From: Rotaria macrura
Taxonomy: Eukaryota > Rotifera > Eurotatoria > Philodinida > Philodinidae
Length of the DNA: 64,000 nt
Assembly (NCBI GenBank): GCA_900239685.1
Contig: OENT01000049.1
Coordinates: 124,001 to 188,000, forward strand
Direction of reading: 5' to 3'
The position numbers and the translations under genes were made by a program. Shown here in pieces: positions 26,132 to 46,100 of this stretch. The notes below the pieces were generated by a model. The model did no database searches, was not told where the DNA came from, and saw nothing but the letters and a program-made list of their open reading frames with translations. Each line of letters opens with the position of its first letter. Positions within the stretch are counted from its first letter, which is position 1.

Positions 26132-29100
26132 GACGGACTCATAGTGTTGGAGTAAACTTAATCTTTCTATGAAAGTTTTTCTCCATTATGCATTGAGATA
26201 TATCAATGTAAAAATGCATCCCAACCAAAAAAAAGATTCATACATCATGTCGAAGAGTTATTCGTAATTTTTGTAATAATAACGAAGACAGAAAATACTC
26301 ATGCGTTTGTTTGCGATATATGCTTGTAGAAGAATTAACCTACTATCCAATAGAAATGTACACACATCTGTTCGCTTAATTTCTATTCGTGGATCGTTTC
26401 AACTAATGAATTTTTTCAATTGTTAAAGGAAGAAATGAATGAACTTATTTACTTCATGAGATGAAATTATCACTCGTGTATCATTTATGATTTTTATTTT
26501 AGTCTGTCATAGTGATCCTTTATGCTGTATCACTTTCGTATGATTTTTTTTTTTTAAATTGTTTCAATCGACTACTCGCCATTCCATGGATTGTCCTTAC
26601 AATGATCTCACTCTCGTTTTATTGATCAATTGAAGTTAACACAATCAGAATCATTATCATTTATCGGTTGCTCTGCTGATCAAGTTTTTAATATTCTCTT
26701 AATCAAATCTTGTAGCTCTCAGAGTTTATTGTGTTATGTGAAACTCGTCTGAATACGTGTTAGTGGTACACAATCTGTTCAATGGCTAATCATTTCATCG
26801 AACGACAGTATTCCTAGTTTCATCTGAAAAAACATAAGACTGTTAATGAATTCGCCAGATCGGTCATTGTAAGATATAGAGAGAATTTTCATGAAATTTC
26901 GCTTGCTATTGTTTTAGACACTAAAACGCACGACACAAGCAGTTCTTAATGATACTGGATATGTATATGTATACTAGCTATTTCATTTTTTCTTACTCAG
27001 GTAACTAGGAAGAAGGAAGATATTGCGTGATTACATCTTCAGCGTTTTGTGCCTTCTAGTCCTTTGAAGTTGTTCATTCTAACTCACATCGATTCCATGA
27101 TAGTATTGAACTTGAACAATAGCGAAGGCAGGTCAACTTATTGACTGGTTAGAAAAATTGAAAAATTTAGAAATTTTTGTTCATAGCCAACTGAGTCGAA
27201 TTTATACCTGCTTGTTCGTGGTTTTTTGACGATAGACTATCGTTTGAATCAACAAAGTTGATTAACTAGTAGAAGAAGAAAAGAGTAACATGAACTTTTC
27301 ATTGTAAGATAAGACAGCACTCTATTGCTCTTTTGCCGTTTTCCTTTGCATACAATCTATAGCATGTAGGAAAACAGATGAATTTTTCTCTTTTGTTTAT
27401 TTCATCTCTGATAGTAGAGTTTTCTTGATTCTTTTTTTCTTTCAGGTTTACCAGAGTCTCTTCAAAACGCTATGAGAATGATCAATTGATAGTTATGGCT
27501 TGACTTAGACTTTTTCCTTGATTATGGGAAATATTTTTAATAAAATATATTCCGTAAGTGTTAAGCTCAAGTTTATGCTTCAGTTTTTTTGATTCTAAAG
27601 GTAACTTCTCTGTTGTCAGATATTGATTGAAAATCATCACATATTTATCATAACCAATGGATAGAAGTATAACATCTGGCAATAAAGTATTGTTCTTTTC
27701 ACGCTACCCCATAATACACATAACACTGCCTGTAATCGTACTATTGTTGATTAGTTTAAAACCCGATAATATGAACAGTTTTATGCAAGATATTAAGATA
27801 GAATATCTCACATAGGATCTTGTAGTTTTAATGGCATGTGCTATTTTTGCTTATAATTTAGAAATTATACGTTTGTTTATTGATAAACGTTCAGTTCTTT
27901 TCTAGGATTGCTATTGAAGATGAACTTAATGAAAGAGCGATAAGATAAAAACTGTTATTTTACAATAACATAGTGTCGTGTTATAAGACAATCAGAGTCC
28001 TTCTCTTTTAGTTCTCTGAAACTTCTTACGTTGCTTTCGAATAATGTTTTTTCTTTGTTCAGTAAATTAAAAATGTTTCTTAGTGAAGAGGATTAGATAT
28101 TTTCTGAAGAATGATGATTTCTCGGAAGAGTTGTCTGCCAGATAAACTGTACCTAGAGAAGTCAATACCGAGATCAATCGCCATTGAAGCTTTTTGGAAA
28201 TCGATGTGTGAAGATGATGTTGATTAAATAATGAACGCATGACTTCTTGTGAAAAGAGTACACTAAAAATGTACTGATAGTATGTTCACTCTAAGTAATC
28301 GTCATTCAGATGAGTTATGACCGAGGTTCTATGTTTGCTCGAACGCTTAGCTAAGAAAATCGATGCTTTATTTGACTTAGCATTGATGGAGATGTATTTG
28401 ACAGATCTGAAAAATTGAATATTGAAAAATGTTTTTACTGCGTATCTTTGATACACTGATTCTTGCTAAAGCAAAGTGTTCAAATATGCATATCTACATT
28501 AGAATGATTTTTAATGTGCAAAATAATTAGTAGTAACAAATCATATGCCGTAAATCTTGGTTAGATGAAAAATTTATTTACAGGTTTTTCATTTCAAATC
28601 ATAAATGAACAAAGAATTTTAACTACCATTCATAATATTTGTCCTGGTCAATACGTTGAGTCAGATTGAAACAAAACACAGAGTGTTTACAACACTGTTA
28701 ATCATCTTCAACGATTAACGTAGAATTTCAAAACAAAAGTCAGTCTATACTTTCTAGTCCATATTAGTTAGAAAACCGAGTAAAACTTCGGTTTAATGGT
28801 CTTGAATTGAAAGAGATATCTTCTAAACTAATTGTATCAGTGATTTCGACTATACGAATTGATGTGTTTCTAATCTAACACCTCAGTTTGCCAAGTCTAC
28901 TTGAAGTTTATTGAATAGATCGTATTTAAATTTGTATTTCGATGTCAATGACCTCTAGTGTAAGTTGTCGATACATAAACATGTACGTAAATCAAAATAA
29001 TAATTTTCTAGTGAAAAACAATAGAAATTATTAACAATTAGAAAGCAAGATTTTTCTGGAAAATTGAATCAGTTTCTATCAAAGTGTACGAAATCGTCAT

Positions 29101-29238
29101 TTTAGTTTATTGATAGATCTGATAAATAAATTTCATATTGAGACATTATTCACATGAAGAAGAATTTCCTTTTCTTTTTTTTAGATATTTTTTTTTCTTC
29201 ATTTTTTCTAACATTATCAATCGTATTTGACCAATGTA

Positions 29239-36189
<6,951 letters not shown>

Positions 36190-36500
36190 AAATATTTACT
36201 TGTTATCATCCATTGTGAATATTCATTTCTGTAGTTACATTCTGTGGATAAGTTGTATATGCAAGTGTACAGCTGAAACTTTTATTTTTTTTTCTTTCGT
36301 CAATATTCTAATTAGTTGTGTGATTATATCTCTTTTCTTTTCATTTTTTTTCTCAATGCGTGCTGTTTTCGTGATTTTTTTCGTAAACAGTGTACAAGAA
36401 CGACTGTATTAAAAACATACAATCACTTCATTGGTCATCTCTTCTCTTTCTATAGTATTTTAAAGTAATAGAGAAATCTATGGAACAAGCAATTCCTCGA

Positions 36501-36506
36501 AATAAA
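36501..36506 (+). terminator. poly(A) signal candidate for membralin
   Basis: AATAAA 312 nt after the membralin stop codon at 36189, the first such hexamer downstream. Confidence 0.4.
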
Positions 36507-37822
36507 CAATCATGTTAGAATCTCAGTTATTATTCAAACATACCGTGCATTTTGTTTACTGATTTCCGTTGATTAGTAAAGTCGAGTGTCTACTTGAAAC
36601 ATTTGATTTCAAGAGATGATCTAAAGAACGAACAAGCTCTGAAAAACCATATTGACATGAATGATTTCCATACTATAGTCATTTTTAAAAAATTTTAAAA
36701 AAGTAAATTATTTCAAGTATGAAAAATCATTACTTAATTTCCTTTTATCCTTGATTATTATTTTCTATTCGATTAAGATTTTTTCAAGAGATATGAAAAA
36801 CACTTCATTACAAATCCTTCAAGTTGACTACATCTAATATTATTGGAATCTTCTCTACACTATCTTCTCGTACCTGCATATGTACAACCATAGCGGTTCA
36901 ATGGTCTTCCATTTTCACTCAATTAAATTTCTACATGTGTAAGCGCTATCCTCATTTTCCCATTTTGTTGCGTGAAATATTCTACGACGAACTCAACATT
37001 TAGAAAGACTTCTGTTATGAACATGATTGTATAGACTCAATTCCTTTTTTGAAAATATTTCAACATGGATAAATGAAAAATCATGATTCGTTGAAATAGA
37101 TGCCTTGTGAAGCACCAAGAAAATGATAACTCCGATAATCCAAATGAACGTGAGATTGTATATGCATCAAGAGAAAAAAAACTCCGACATTAACACTAAT
37201 TCTTCATTTTCCTTCATTAAAACATAAATAATTTATAGTTGAACCAACGGTAAATCGTAATACTGAAAAATTATTTATGAATGTCTTAATTTAATTAAAT
37301 GACATGGAAGTTTTTTTGTCAAGTTGAAGACCTCTTCTATAAAAATGTGCCTTGTAATCGCATTTATGTCAGACAAGATTTCAAGGCAAATCTAAATTAT
37401 CTGACATCGCGCATATAGATTTTAGCGAGTATTTCAAAGGTATTCTAATGCATGACATTGATTATTTGTTATAAAAATATATTCCTTCATAAAAGTGTTT
37501 CAAACTTATCTCGCTATTCTGATCGAGAACAGTTTATCAAATACATGTCCGATATACATATCAAAACTATTCTTTATTTTAATGTAAAGTAAATTCTACG
37601 ATGTAGATGAAGTACTTTTCGATTTGTCATCTCTTACGGTTATGACAATTTGTGTGACTTACATGAATTCTCTTATCTCCCAAAGCCAACATGCTAACTT
37701 TATAATTGAAATATTCGATTAGTGAACACTACGAAGAAGATTTGAAAAACTACTGTCATATAATTGATCTCGATGTCTCAATCTATCTTACACACAATTT
37801 TTGCAACATGTGCTTCATTATT
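36507..37822. other. intergenic region between convergent genes
   Basis: About 1.3 kb of AT-rich DNA between the 3' ends of membralin (+) and the propeller protein (-). No gene or repeat seen. Confidence 0.5.
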
Positions 37823-37828
37823 TTTAAT
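37823..37828 (-). terminator. poly(A) signal candidate for the propeller protein
   Basis: ATTAAA on the minus strand, about 45 nt after the stop codon at 37873. Confidence 0.35.
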
Positions 37829-37872
37829 GATAGTTCTTTACTAAAAGGAGAAAAAAAAACGAGTCATCCATT

Positions 37873-39183
37873 CTATTGAACTGTATGAAGGTAGACACCA
37901 TTCATAGTTGATAGAGCCAATTTGTTTTGACCAAAAAGAGTAGCACGATATGGACGTGGATGATAATTCATTGTTTGTTTGATTTTCCCACTTTTTGTTA
38001 TTTGAATTAGTCGTCCAGTCTCAAAGTCGATAATGAGCCATTCATTACAAGATAGTGAACAACAGCGAACTGCTATGTTTTGCATGCACGCAATATCAAG
38101 TTGAAGTGACCAGATGCGTTCGAACGTCTTTCCATTTCTCAATTCAATGTGTACCAACTTCTTCGATACATTCATTAACATGAGAGCGAGATTTGTACTA
38201 TCATAAACTATACCAACGATATACTCATCATTGTTGCATGAAAGTGGATATTTACGTTCTCGAATGAATTCAATCGCTGGAAATAGTGTATATTCCATAA
38301 TCGATGAAGCAAGTTCATTGGTAGAAACAAATAGTAATGTGTCAGAGCATGTACATGACATCCAGTTTCGTCCTTTGATGGCCTGCACCATTTGAATGGA
38401 CATTGTGTTCCCGTTAATAAGACAGATGCTATTTGCTGTAAGTACAATGAATTGACCTAATGCTGATGACCAACACATGTCGCGAATTTCACCGAACGAC
38501 CATAGTGCTTCGTTGACCATATGTGCTTCTTGATCAAATAAACATAAATTAGGATGTTGATGTACTAATAAATGTCGACTATCGCTTGCTAGTGATTGAA
38601 AACCTCCTTCAGGACGTTGAATTGTTTTGTAGACATGAGAGAGTGTTGACAGATCTAGTTCATGTTCATGGATTTCTTTAATGAAGATAAACGTATCATC
38701 TAACACTAATGGATGAGTAATGACTGTAAACGATGTTTCGTCCAGATCGATAATATTACTTCGCAATTGACGAATCTTTGATATCAATAGATCGATGTCT
38801 TGATGAGTTGTTTTTTGTTCCTGAATGAAACCGGTTACCTTCGATCGTAATCGATTGAGCTCTTCTCGTTGTTGAACAACTTTTTCATTAATAAGTCGAT
38901 CAAGTTCTTGACATTGCTGTTCAAAAAACAAGTCAATCTTCGAATAACAATCTTCACGCCATTGTTCGAGCTTTCGACGACTGTTACCGATTATTTTTAG
39001 AATATTTAGCGCTTTCAGACGATCTCCAACGATATTTATTTGATCAGCGAACGAATTTAGTTGAGATATGGGCAGAGAATTATGTTGATTGAAATGTTGT
39101 AAACATAGATTTTGATTACAACAATGACAAAATCCACGTGGCATACGGATGCATGTTTTTATCGAGCATGCTTGATGCATCAT
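37873..39183 (-). CDS. B-box-like zinc finger, coiled coil, propeller-like protein
   Basis: Intronless CDS of 436 aa (ATG at 39183; a second in-frame ATG follows immediately). The N-terminus has a B-box-like pattern: C6-x4-C11-x7-C19-x2-C22-x4-C27-x2-H30-x3-H34. Residues about 60-165 are a charged helical coiled coil (LEQWRE, ELDRLINEKV, LNRLRSKV). From about residue 190 come repeated short beta-rich segments ending in hydrophobic-Asp or Asn turns (LCLFDQE, ICLINGN, LVHIELRNG, WLIIDFETG, LIQITKSG). This suggests an NHL- or WD-like beta-propeller, though no single repeat is canonical. The layout recalls TRIM proteins without a RING, so ligase activity should not be assumed. Similar proteins are a large family in bdelloid rotifers. 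The N-terminal module is shared with the TLDc gene at 47006-48079. Confidence 0.8.
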   Translation of the reverse strand: MMHQACSIKTCIRMPRGFCHCCNQNLCLQHFNQHNSLPISQLNSFADQINIVGDRLKALNILKIIGNSRRKLEQWREDCYSKIDLFFEQQCQELDRLINEKVVQQREELNRLRSKVTGFIQEQKTTHQDIDLLISKIRQLRSNIIDLDETSFTVITHPLVLDDTFIFIKEIHEHELDLSTLSHVYKTIQRPEGGFQSLASDSRHLLVHQHPNLCLFDQEAHMVNEALWSFGEIRDMCWSSALGQFIVLTANSICLINGNTMSIQMVQAIKGRNWMSCTCSDTLLFVSTNELASSIMEYTLFPAIEFIRERKYPLSCNNDEYIVGIVYDSTNLALMLMNVSKKLVHIELRNGKTFERIWSLQLDIACMQNIAVRCCSLSCNEWLIIDFETGRLIQITKSGKIKQTMNYHPRPYRATLFGQNKLALSTMNGVYLHTVQ

Positions 39184-39616
39184 ATGAAGATAGTTGAACG
39201 AGTTATTATCGTGTTCGAAAAATCATTGTGGTAAGAAGAAATGATTTAATATTACTTTATTTCTTTATAGAGAATGTTCTTTTTGTAGAAGGGACGAAAA
39301 ATTATTGTTTTTTATTTCATTTTATAATGAAATTTAAGGTTTCTTCACAGTTTTCAAATCAATAGAAAGATGTCGTATGAATAGCGATTCTACATGAATA
39401 AGGATGAATAGAAGTGTTAGCACAGGAGAAGATCCACAACTTCATCAATACGATAACATCACAGCTTCACTCTCATTTTGGAATAATAGATTTATATCTA
39501 ATAACTGTTCATTATGTTCCCTCAAGATTGAAGTTGAATATGTTTTTGGCATGATGAGATTGTATTGTTCAAGGACAAGATTTACCGAGTCTTTATACGA
39601 CACGAAACGGAAACTG

Positions 39617-39996
39617 TATGCGCATCATAGATGTTCATCGCGGGTGACAATCTACCGCTGCCGCGACGCCATGTATGAAAGACAGAACCGCTGTCGTGTC
39701 GCTACCGCTGCATTAAAAATTATACAAAATCTACTTTTTCACAAAAAATGATAGGCAATATATATGATATAGAGTTAACAATTCCTGTTTGATAAAATAC
39801 TAATATAAAAAGAGATGAGAAATAAAAAAATCTTTCGAAAAACAGTAGATTCATTCTTTTTATAGGGTCTAGAGATTTTTAGCCCGACTGAAAATCTGCC
39901 GCTGCCGCCCCGCTACCACGATGAGATTTTGAAAAAGGTGTCTCTAACGCCGTGGCGGCAGCGGCAGTGCCATCATGGTCATCCATGATGCGCATA
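39617..39996. mobile_element. TA-flanked GC-rich MITE/foldback element
   Basis: Perfect 10-bp ends TGCGCATCAT and ATGATGCGCA, flanked on both sides by TA, as for Tc1/mariner-type insertions. The inverted repeat continues imperfectly inward through AGATG and an ACCGCTGCCGC motif (near 39654 on the left; complement GGCGGCAGCGGCAG near 39955 on the right). A further copy, CTGCCGCTGCCGCC, at about 39896 can pair with the right arm. GC-rich segments stand out from the AT-rich surroundings. An open frame starting near 39404 runs through the left half but is not supported as a gene. Confidence 0.65.
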
Positions 39997-42534
39997 TTGT
40001 GTACCAGAATCGTAAATGGTTGTATTTTTCTGTATGCAATCGGTTGCGATCGTCATTGTTCGACCTGTCATACTGCAACAATCTTAATCTCAAATTAGAT
40101 TCGAGTCAGTTTTTTATTATATTATGTGAACTCTAGAGTTCAGTATTCGAGATACATATTTCTTGACTGATACATATTTTCCTAAATGATTTCAAGTCTT
40201 AGCATCCGACTTTGCTTTCAATCTACTGAAACATTTGTCCATGAATCACTATTTTCACTTGAACTCTCATCGAACCTTTGTTTCGTTCGCGGATGTCAAT
40301 CGCGATCGCTCTCAATATTAGTAGTTTCAATTTATGCAATAGGAATTCGGTCAAGACAAAATGCAAAGTATTATCCATTAGTTCATATTTAGTCTGGAGC
40401 TTTTATGTTACTGGCAAACAGTCTGATGTGAATTTATAAAGCACGTATAAGCTTTACCGATGATAGTATATCATTTTTCCTATGGATTGAGCTGATTAAA
40501 TTGTATCTGCTCTTGACAGTATGATGAAGAGTAAAGAAATCATTGGTGGACAACTATCTGTGATCTGCATCGACAAACTAAAATATTACGTAACGTAGCA
40601 AGTAACAATGACCATTATGCCTTATCGTGGTATTGTAGTGTTCAATCAAAAACATAAATTTAAGTGTAGGAGTATTTTTTTAACGTATAAATTTGTCCTC
40701 AAAAAAGCCTACTGCTTGTTTAAGTAATGGAAACCGATTGGTAAAAGATCTCTGTGAAAAGACAACAACAGTAAATCTATACGAATCAGCATTTATGGTG
40801 AAGTGTTTCCGAAGGATAAGTTTATTGTTGAAAACATTTCCACCGACTTGAATTCGACAGTTTCTTAATGAATCAGTTAATATTTCAGGTATCTTGTCTG
40901 TAATTACAATCATACATATTGAGTGAAAATCTGCTCCGATATTTTCTCATCTATTTGTATAACCATGAACATTGAAACTGTTAGACAAAGCACAGGTTAT
41001 CGAAGAAATTTTTCAAATTACATTCAAGATCAAGGTACCAGTATTTGATAATACTATAGAAGAATCTCATATGTCTTTTTAATTATATTCAATTGTAGAA
41101 CACTTTATTGCATAAGTAGTGTTAGAACTGAATCAAGTACGCCGATTGAGTTGAATTTCTAACATATACTGACTTATACTTGGATTTAAATCATAATAGC
41201 ATGGAAGAGCAAGGTTGTAGATTGTCTATCCAATACATTCACATGTGAACATAGGTGTGAATATAGTTCTCTGACTTACCATCAATATTAACTTTCATCA
41301 GAAATAAAATAGTATCAAAATCCACACACGTGAACTATACGATCGGGATGACAATTCATTATTGTCATTGATGAAAGCAAACATTTGTACACACGTTTTA
41401 TGAGAGATTTTTCTGAGAAGTCTTTTAGTAATAACAAACGATTGTATTCTTGATACTTAAAACATTCAGCACAGTCCATCCTTTGTTACTATTGTATTTT
41501 ATTCAAACACTACTACCGTTAGAGCTAGTTTTTATTTAAGGAAGCAATATTAGAACGAAAGAAAAGTGAGAGAAATTCATTTCATAAAAATATCATCGTT
41601 CGAATTCGAACATGTGTCAATTTTTATCTGAAACATTTATAATTTTTAAGTAATAAACTCAACTATTGTGTTCAGTGATACGATTACAAAGATATTTCAC
41701 AATGTAGACTTAATGATACTGGTTAATTAAACAACCAAAGAATACTATTTGCAAAACTTAAGCCATGCAACAAGATCCATCGAATATGTTCTTAAGTCAA
41801 CGTTGAATTCATTATAATACAATGCTGAATCGACGTTCAAACTTGAACAAGAAACAAAATTAAAATAGATACTGTATTAGACGATGAAAATATTTGTAGA
41901 CAACATCCTTGACCTACTGTCTCAGTGGTCAGTTCTGATAATGCAGAATATAAGGTTCAATATCGTTCAGTTCAAGCACAACAAGAATCAATTGTTAATA
42001 AAAGCATCGCTTATGTTTTTACCGTTGTGTTAGGAGTAATGTGATATTAAAGCCATTGTAATTTCACAGAATCTTCTGTCTTCTTATCGGTAACAACAAT
42101 CGAAATAGTTACATGAATGTTGAAAGAGAAAAAACTTGGCATATTTGAGCAGAAAAATTGAAAAGCTATTGACACAATATCGAACGTATCATGATTCATC
42201 TTGCTTCCAACTATCCAAATATTGTATCGATAAAAGACAGTGTATGACATTTCTTTTCATGATATACTGAATTTAAAGAAAGAAATCGAGTTTATTAGAC
42301 GTATACGGAACGGAGTACATCAACGGAACTTCAGCCTGCCTTTCTTTTAGATTCCAGCTGAAAACTCAACCAAAGAAAAGAACGAAAAGAGTTGGCGGTT
42401 CGTTTTAATAGTCAAAAACATTTTATGTTACACAAAAGCTGGTGACACTTAGCCACGTGCCGTAAAGTCATTCTTATCAAAGAGGTTTTTCATCTTTTTT
42501 CCACCGTTTCTTTTATATTTTATTAAAATACCGG
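39997..42534. other. intergenic region
   Basis: About 2.5 kb of AT-rich DNA upstream of the phosphatase gene. No coding exon, RNA gene or clear repeat seen. The last 250 bases probably include the phosphatase promoter and 5' UTR. Confidence 0.5.
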
Positions 42535-43179
42535 ATGACTTCTTCTTTGAGCACTAAGGCTGAGTCTGCTTCCTGCAAAGACGACGAGACTATTACAAAG
42601 GAAGCTCGTCGTTTGTATTCTTCAATGTTTGGACAGCTTCTAGACGATGACAGCGAAACTCCATCATTAATATGCGAGCGTCTATTTCTTGGCTCAGCAA
42701 TTGATGCCCGTAATCTTGGCAAGTTGCAGCGTCATAACATTAAATATATATTGAATATGACGGGGTCAAGTTCGTATTCTGCAGATTACTTCATTACTTC
42801 TGGCCTTCGAGATGTAAAACTTCTGATAATGGACGCTCACGATGAAGATAATTATGACATATACTCTCTCTTTCCTGTGGCACTCGATTTTATTCATAAG
42901 TCATTGAAGGCTGAAGATGGAGCCGTTTTGATTCATTGTGCTGCAGGTGAGAAAACATAAAAAAACGCAAACCAACAGTTATATCCTATATTCTCGTTTC
43001 TGTATTCAGGTGTGTCTCGTTCGACCACAATAGTTGCTGCCTATCTAATGGTTGCATATCAGATAGGTGCTGCTGAAGCGGTTTTACGCATTAATCGAGC
43101 GCGCCCATGTGCATGCCCGAACATCGGTTTTTTGCGGCAGCTACTTCTTTTCGAGCGTTCCGGTTTCAAATTTGTATAA
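42535..43179 (+). CDS. Dual-specificity protein phosphatase
   Basis: Two exons: 42535-42946 and 43010-43179, with a 63-nt intron in phase 1 (193 aa). The active-site loop HCAAGVSRS spans the intron: H134, C135 as nucleophile, R141 binding phosphate, S142. The loop fits HCxxGxxR(S/T). D100 in LLIMDAHDED is the likely general acid. The upstream ICERLFLGSAIDARN and YILNMT stretches match the DSPc fold of atypical DUSPs, which remove phosphate from Ser/Thr and Tyr, often on MAP kinases. There is no rhodanese-like N-terminal domain, so it is an atypical rather than a MAPK-phosphatase type. The first 40 residues are polar and unstructured. Exon 2 uses G/C-ending codons more than neighbouring genes do. 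The substrate is unknown. Confidence 0.93.
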
Positions 43180-46100
43180 ATCATGCTTTCTTCTTGCTTA
43201 TCATTTGTTCAGTGATGAGGACCGTATTGTTCATACTTGTACGCTCATAATTGCGTATGAAAAAGTAGACCGTTGACCTACTGTTAGTATTTTGTGTTTT
43301 TCAACTCATCTGTATCATATGCAATACGTCTCGTCTAGAAGGTAGACGAGTCTATTTTCCAATTGAAGGCAAATTTTCCAATGTTTACTAAATACGAACT
43401 CGTATTGCTCTGTCAATTTTTAGTTGTAAATATCCTTTTATTTTCAAGGAATGAACAATCTCAAGTTCTACAAAAATTGATCACTTTTTCTTGTCGCTTC
43501 ACTGTTTCAACGTCTGGAACATACTAAACCCATGAATATCTATTAAATATTTAAAATTCCAAAGTGTAAAAATGCTTTACATTATCATTTATTTGAAGCA
43601 AATATTTTCTGTCAAAATTTCGAGTATGATGAAAAGTTCTCTGAAAAGTACTATATTGTTTTTCGATGTACATTATCCTATTGTCGAAGAAGTAGTTATA
43701 AGCAACTAGTTTGTTTTTAAATCTACTCTTGTCTTCGTGCAAGTTGAAAGTCCATCAATGATGGTAGTATTCAAAGTAGTAGCTTCAATTTTTTATTCAA
43801 CACTAGATGACAACGTATCAAGCATGAGTCTTAAGAAAAAATCTTGCAGGATTTATTAAAGGTGTGCCTGTATTTGACATTTCGTACCGTTTATATTGGA
43901 AAAAATACTGTCGACCTACACAAAACAGCTCGGAAGACAACAGGACAAATATTTAGTTTTAATCATTTGTTGGTTACAACATGATTCTTTCAGAATATGA
44001 TTATTGACTAGCAAATCATCTAAAAAATTGAGATATACTTTATAAATATTCGATTTTCGTACTGATCGATGCCATATAGGTGTTTATTGATGTTTTGTTT
44101 TGAAATGAACAAAACTCTTATTGACAAATGAAATTCATTAATTTTCTATGTCTTGAATACTTTCATTCCATCCTTTTGCACATAAATAGATATAGATTTG
44201 TTTTTGTGTACTAAGAGTCAGGAAAACAACTCATCTGTATTCGAAGCTCAATTCATCAAGCCATATCCGTTACATGTATATCTTTATGCTTGTCTAATAA
44301 CAGTTCGAAGGAAAAACAAAAGATGCAATCGAATGTATGTGTAGATTATATAGATTGTCAATAATTTTCGATCGACACTCAGTTTGAGAGTAAAAGATAC
44401 AGCTATCGAATCAAACTACAATAATTACATCCTGTTTAGTTTGTACGACTGAAATATCCGACTGGTAAGTCTTCACTCTAAAAGAAAGGATGAAACGAGA
44501 AAACAATTAAAGATCAATTATATATATATATATATATCTATGTTCAATAGCTATAAGTTCGACGGATATTGCTCAATTTTTTCAGAGATCTACGACTTTA
44601 TCTAATATAAAGCAAATAGCTTTAATTTTGAACGGAAAATTTTCTAACACTCACATGGCGAAACATTCGTCACATTTCTCTCATTGTGAATATAATATTT
44701 GACCGTATTATTTGAGAAGCAAATTACTTCACTTCAACAGATATTCCTACCATAAAATAATCAGCATACCGGTCATTCGAATGTATCTTCCGAGTTTTGG
44801 AATTTTACAGGAATATTTTTTTTTAAGGTCTGCATTTTAACCTGTGACGAGAATTAAGCCGCTTACGTTATTACTTGTCGCACAAAATTATTGAAACTTC
44901 GCTGCAGATGAACTATAGTAGTTCTGAAATCATTTTTTTTTGAGATATCTATACACACTCACATGTGCACTTTTCTATGATCCGTCTCATTTGAGTTCAA
45001 TCGCTTTGTTGTGATAAAATGTAAAAATGCTTCAGAATTGTTATCGAGATCTTCTTTCTAAAACATTAAATACTTGAATATTACTGAGAGTATAAAGTTT
45101 CTCTGAAATGTCGACATGAACTAAACAGATTACAGATTGTTGTGAGTAATGTCTTGTATTTCGAGCGAAAGATATTCTTCTAACAGCTAAGAAATGCTAA
45201 AGAAGAGAACGAACGAAATACAGTCATTGATTCAAATCACATGCTTTTATTCGAGTTTCTAAGAACATTGAATCGAATGCATATTTGTTTTTGAAATATA
45301 ATAATATTTATCAAGCTTTAAGTGCATAAGGAAGAAAATACGGCAATTTTTTTCTTCGTTCTGCTTCTAGATTCTTCTTTGTTGCACAACTACGATGAAA
45401 TTATTGCCCATCACTTGTGCAATACATGTGTGACTTGAAAAGTATAAAAAGTCGTGCACATCTACTGTAACTTCAATTACTCGTAAAAAACTGCCGAGTG
45501 TTACAACTCGTTTGTTTTAACTCCGACGTAAATTCGTATTGCTTCGTAGTCTGGATACTTTTCAAAGTGTCCTAACTTACTCTTTCCGGTCTTCGGGTGA
45601 TGCGTTAAAACGCTTGAAAAAGTGGGGAAGCCCAGCATTCTTCTATCTAACAATGAAGCTAATGGGCCCCACGAACAACATCACTGGAGGCCCTTTCTTC
45701 GAATACACGTTTATTTCATGGTTATTTTTTGAAATTTTACATGATGAACGTGTTATTCGGTAGTGAGGGTACCAGTCTATTCGTCGAATACATTAACAAA
45801 ATGAAATCAGCGTACGAATTTTATATACATATGAAATTCTTGTTTGATATTTGGTTGTTTCATCGTGATTTGCAATACACCTTTTTTTTCTCTATTCATC
45901 ACTAAACATTACTTTTCAGCCTATGCATCAAACGGAAGAATGTTCTTCGAAGGCGAGTTAAATATGAGAACGAATGGAAAAAAATGCAGTACTATTCATT
46001 GCGATTTTTATCACATTGATTGAAGACTGTATGTAATCGAAAACAAAACCATGCATTATTTATATCATCATTGTCAAGGAGTTTTCAATCTATATCGTAG

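Larger units (their letters stand above)
21368..29238. other. 7.9-kb gene-free region with transposon relics
   Basis: No protein gene is supported. The longest open frame (23185-23553, 122 codons) has no recognisable domain and runs into a transposon-like terminus at 23487. Two non-autonomous DNA elements lie at 25318-25846 and 25862-26131. The rest is AT-rich DNA without visible repeats. The right-hand end should contain the membralin promoter. Confidence 0.5.

Noticed and set aside
27482-27682. Minus-strand open frame of 66 codons with protein-like composition
   Set aside because: Isolated, without recognisable domain or neighbouring exons.
39404-39751. Open frame of 115 codons
   Set aside because: Its second half lies inside the TA-flanked GC-rich element, and the Arg/Cys-rich composition follows from that repeat.
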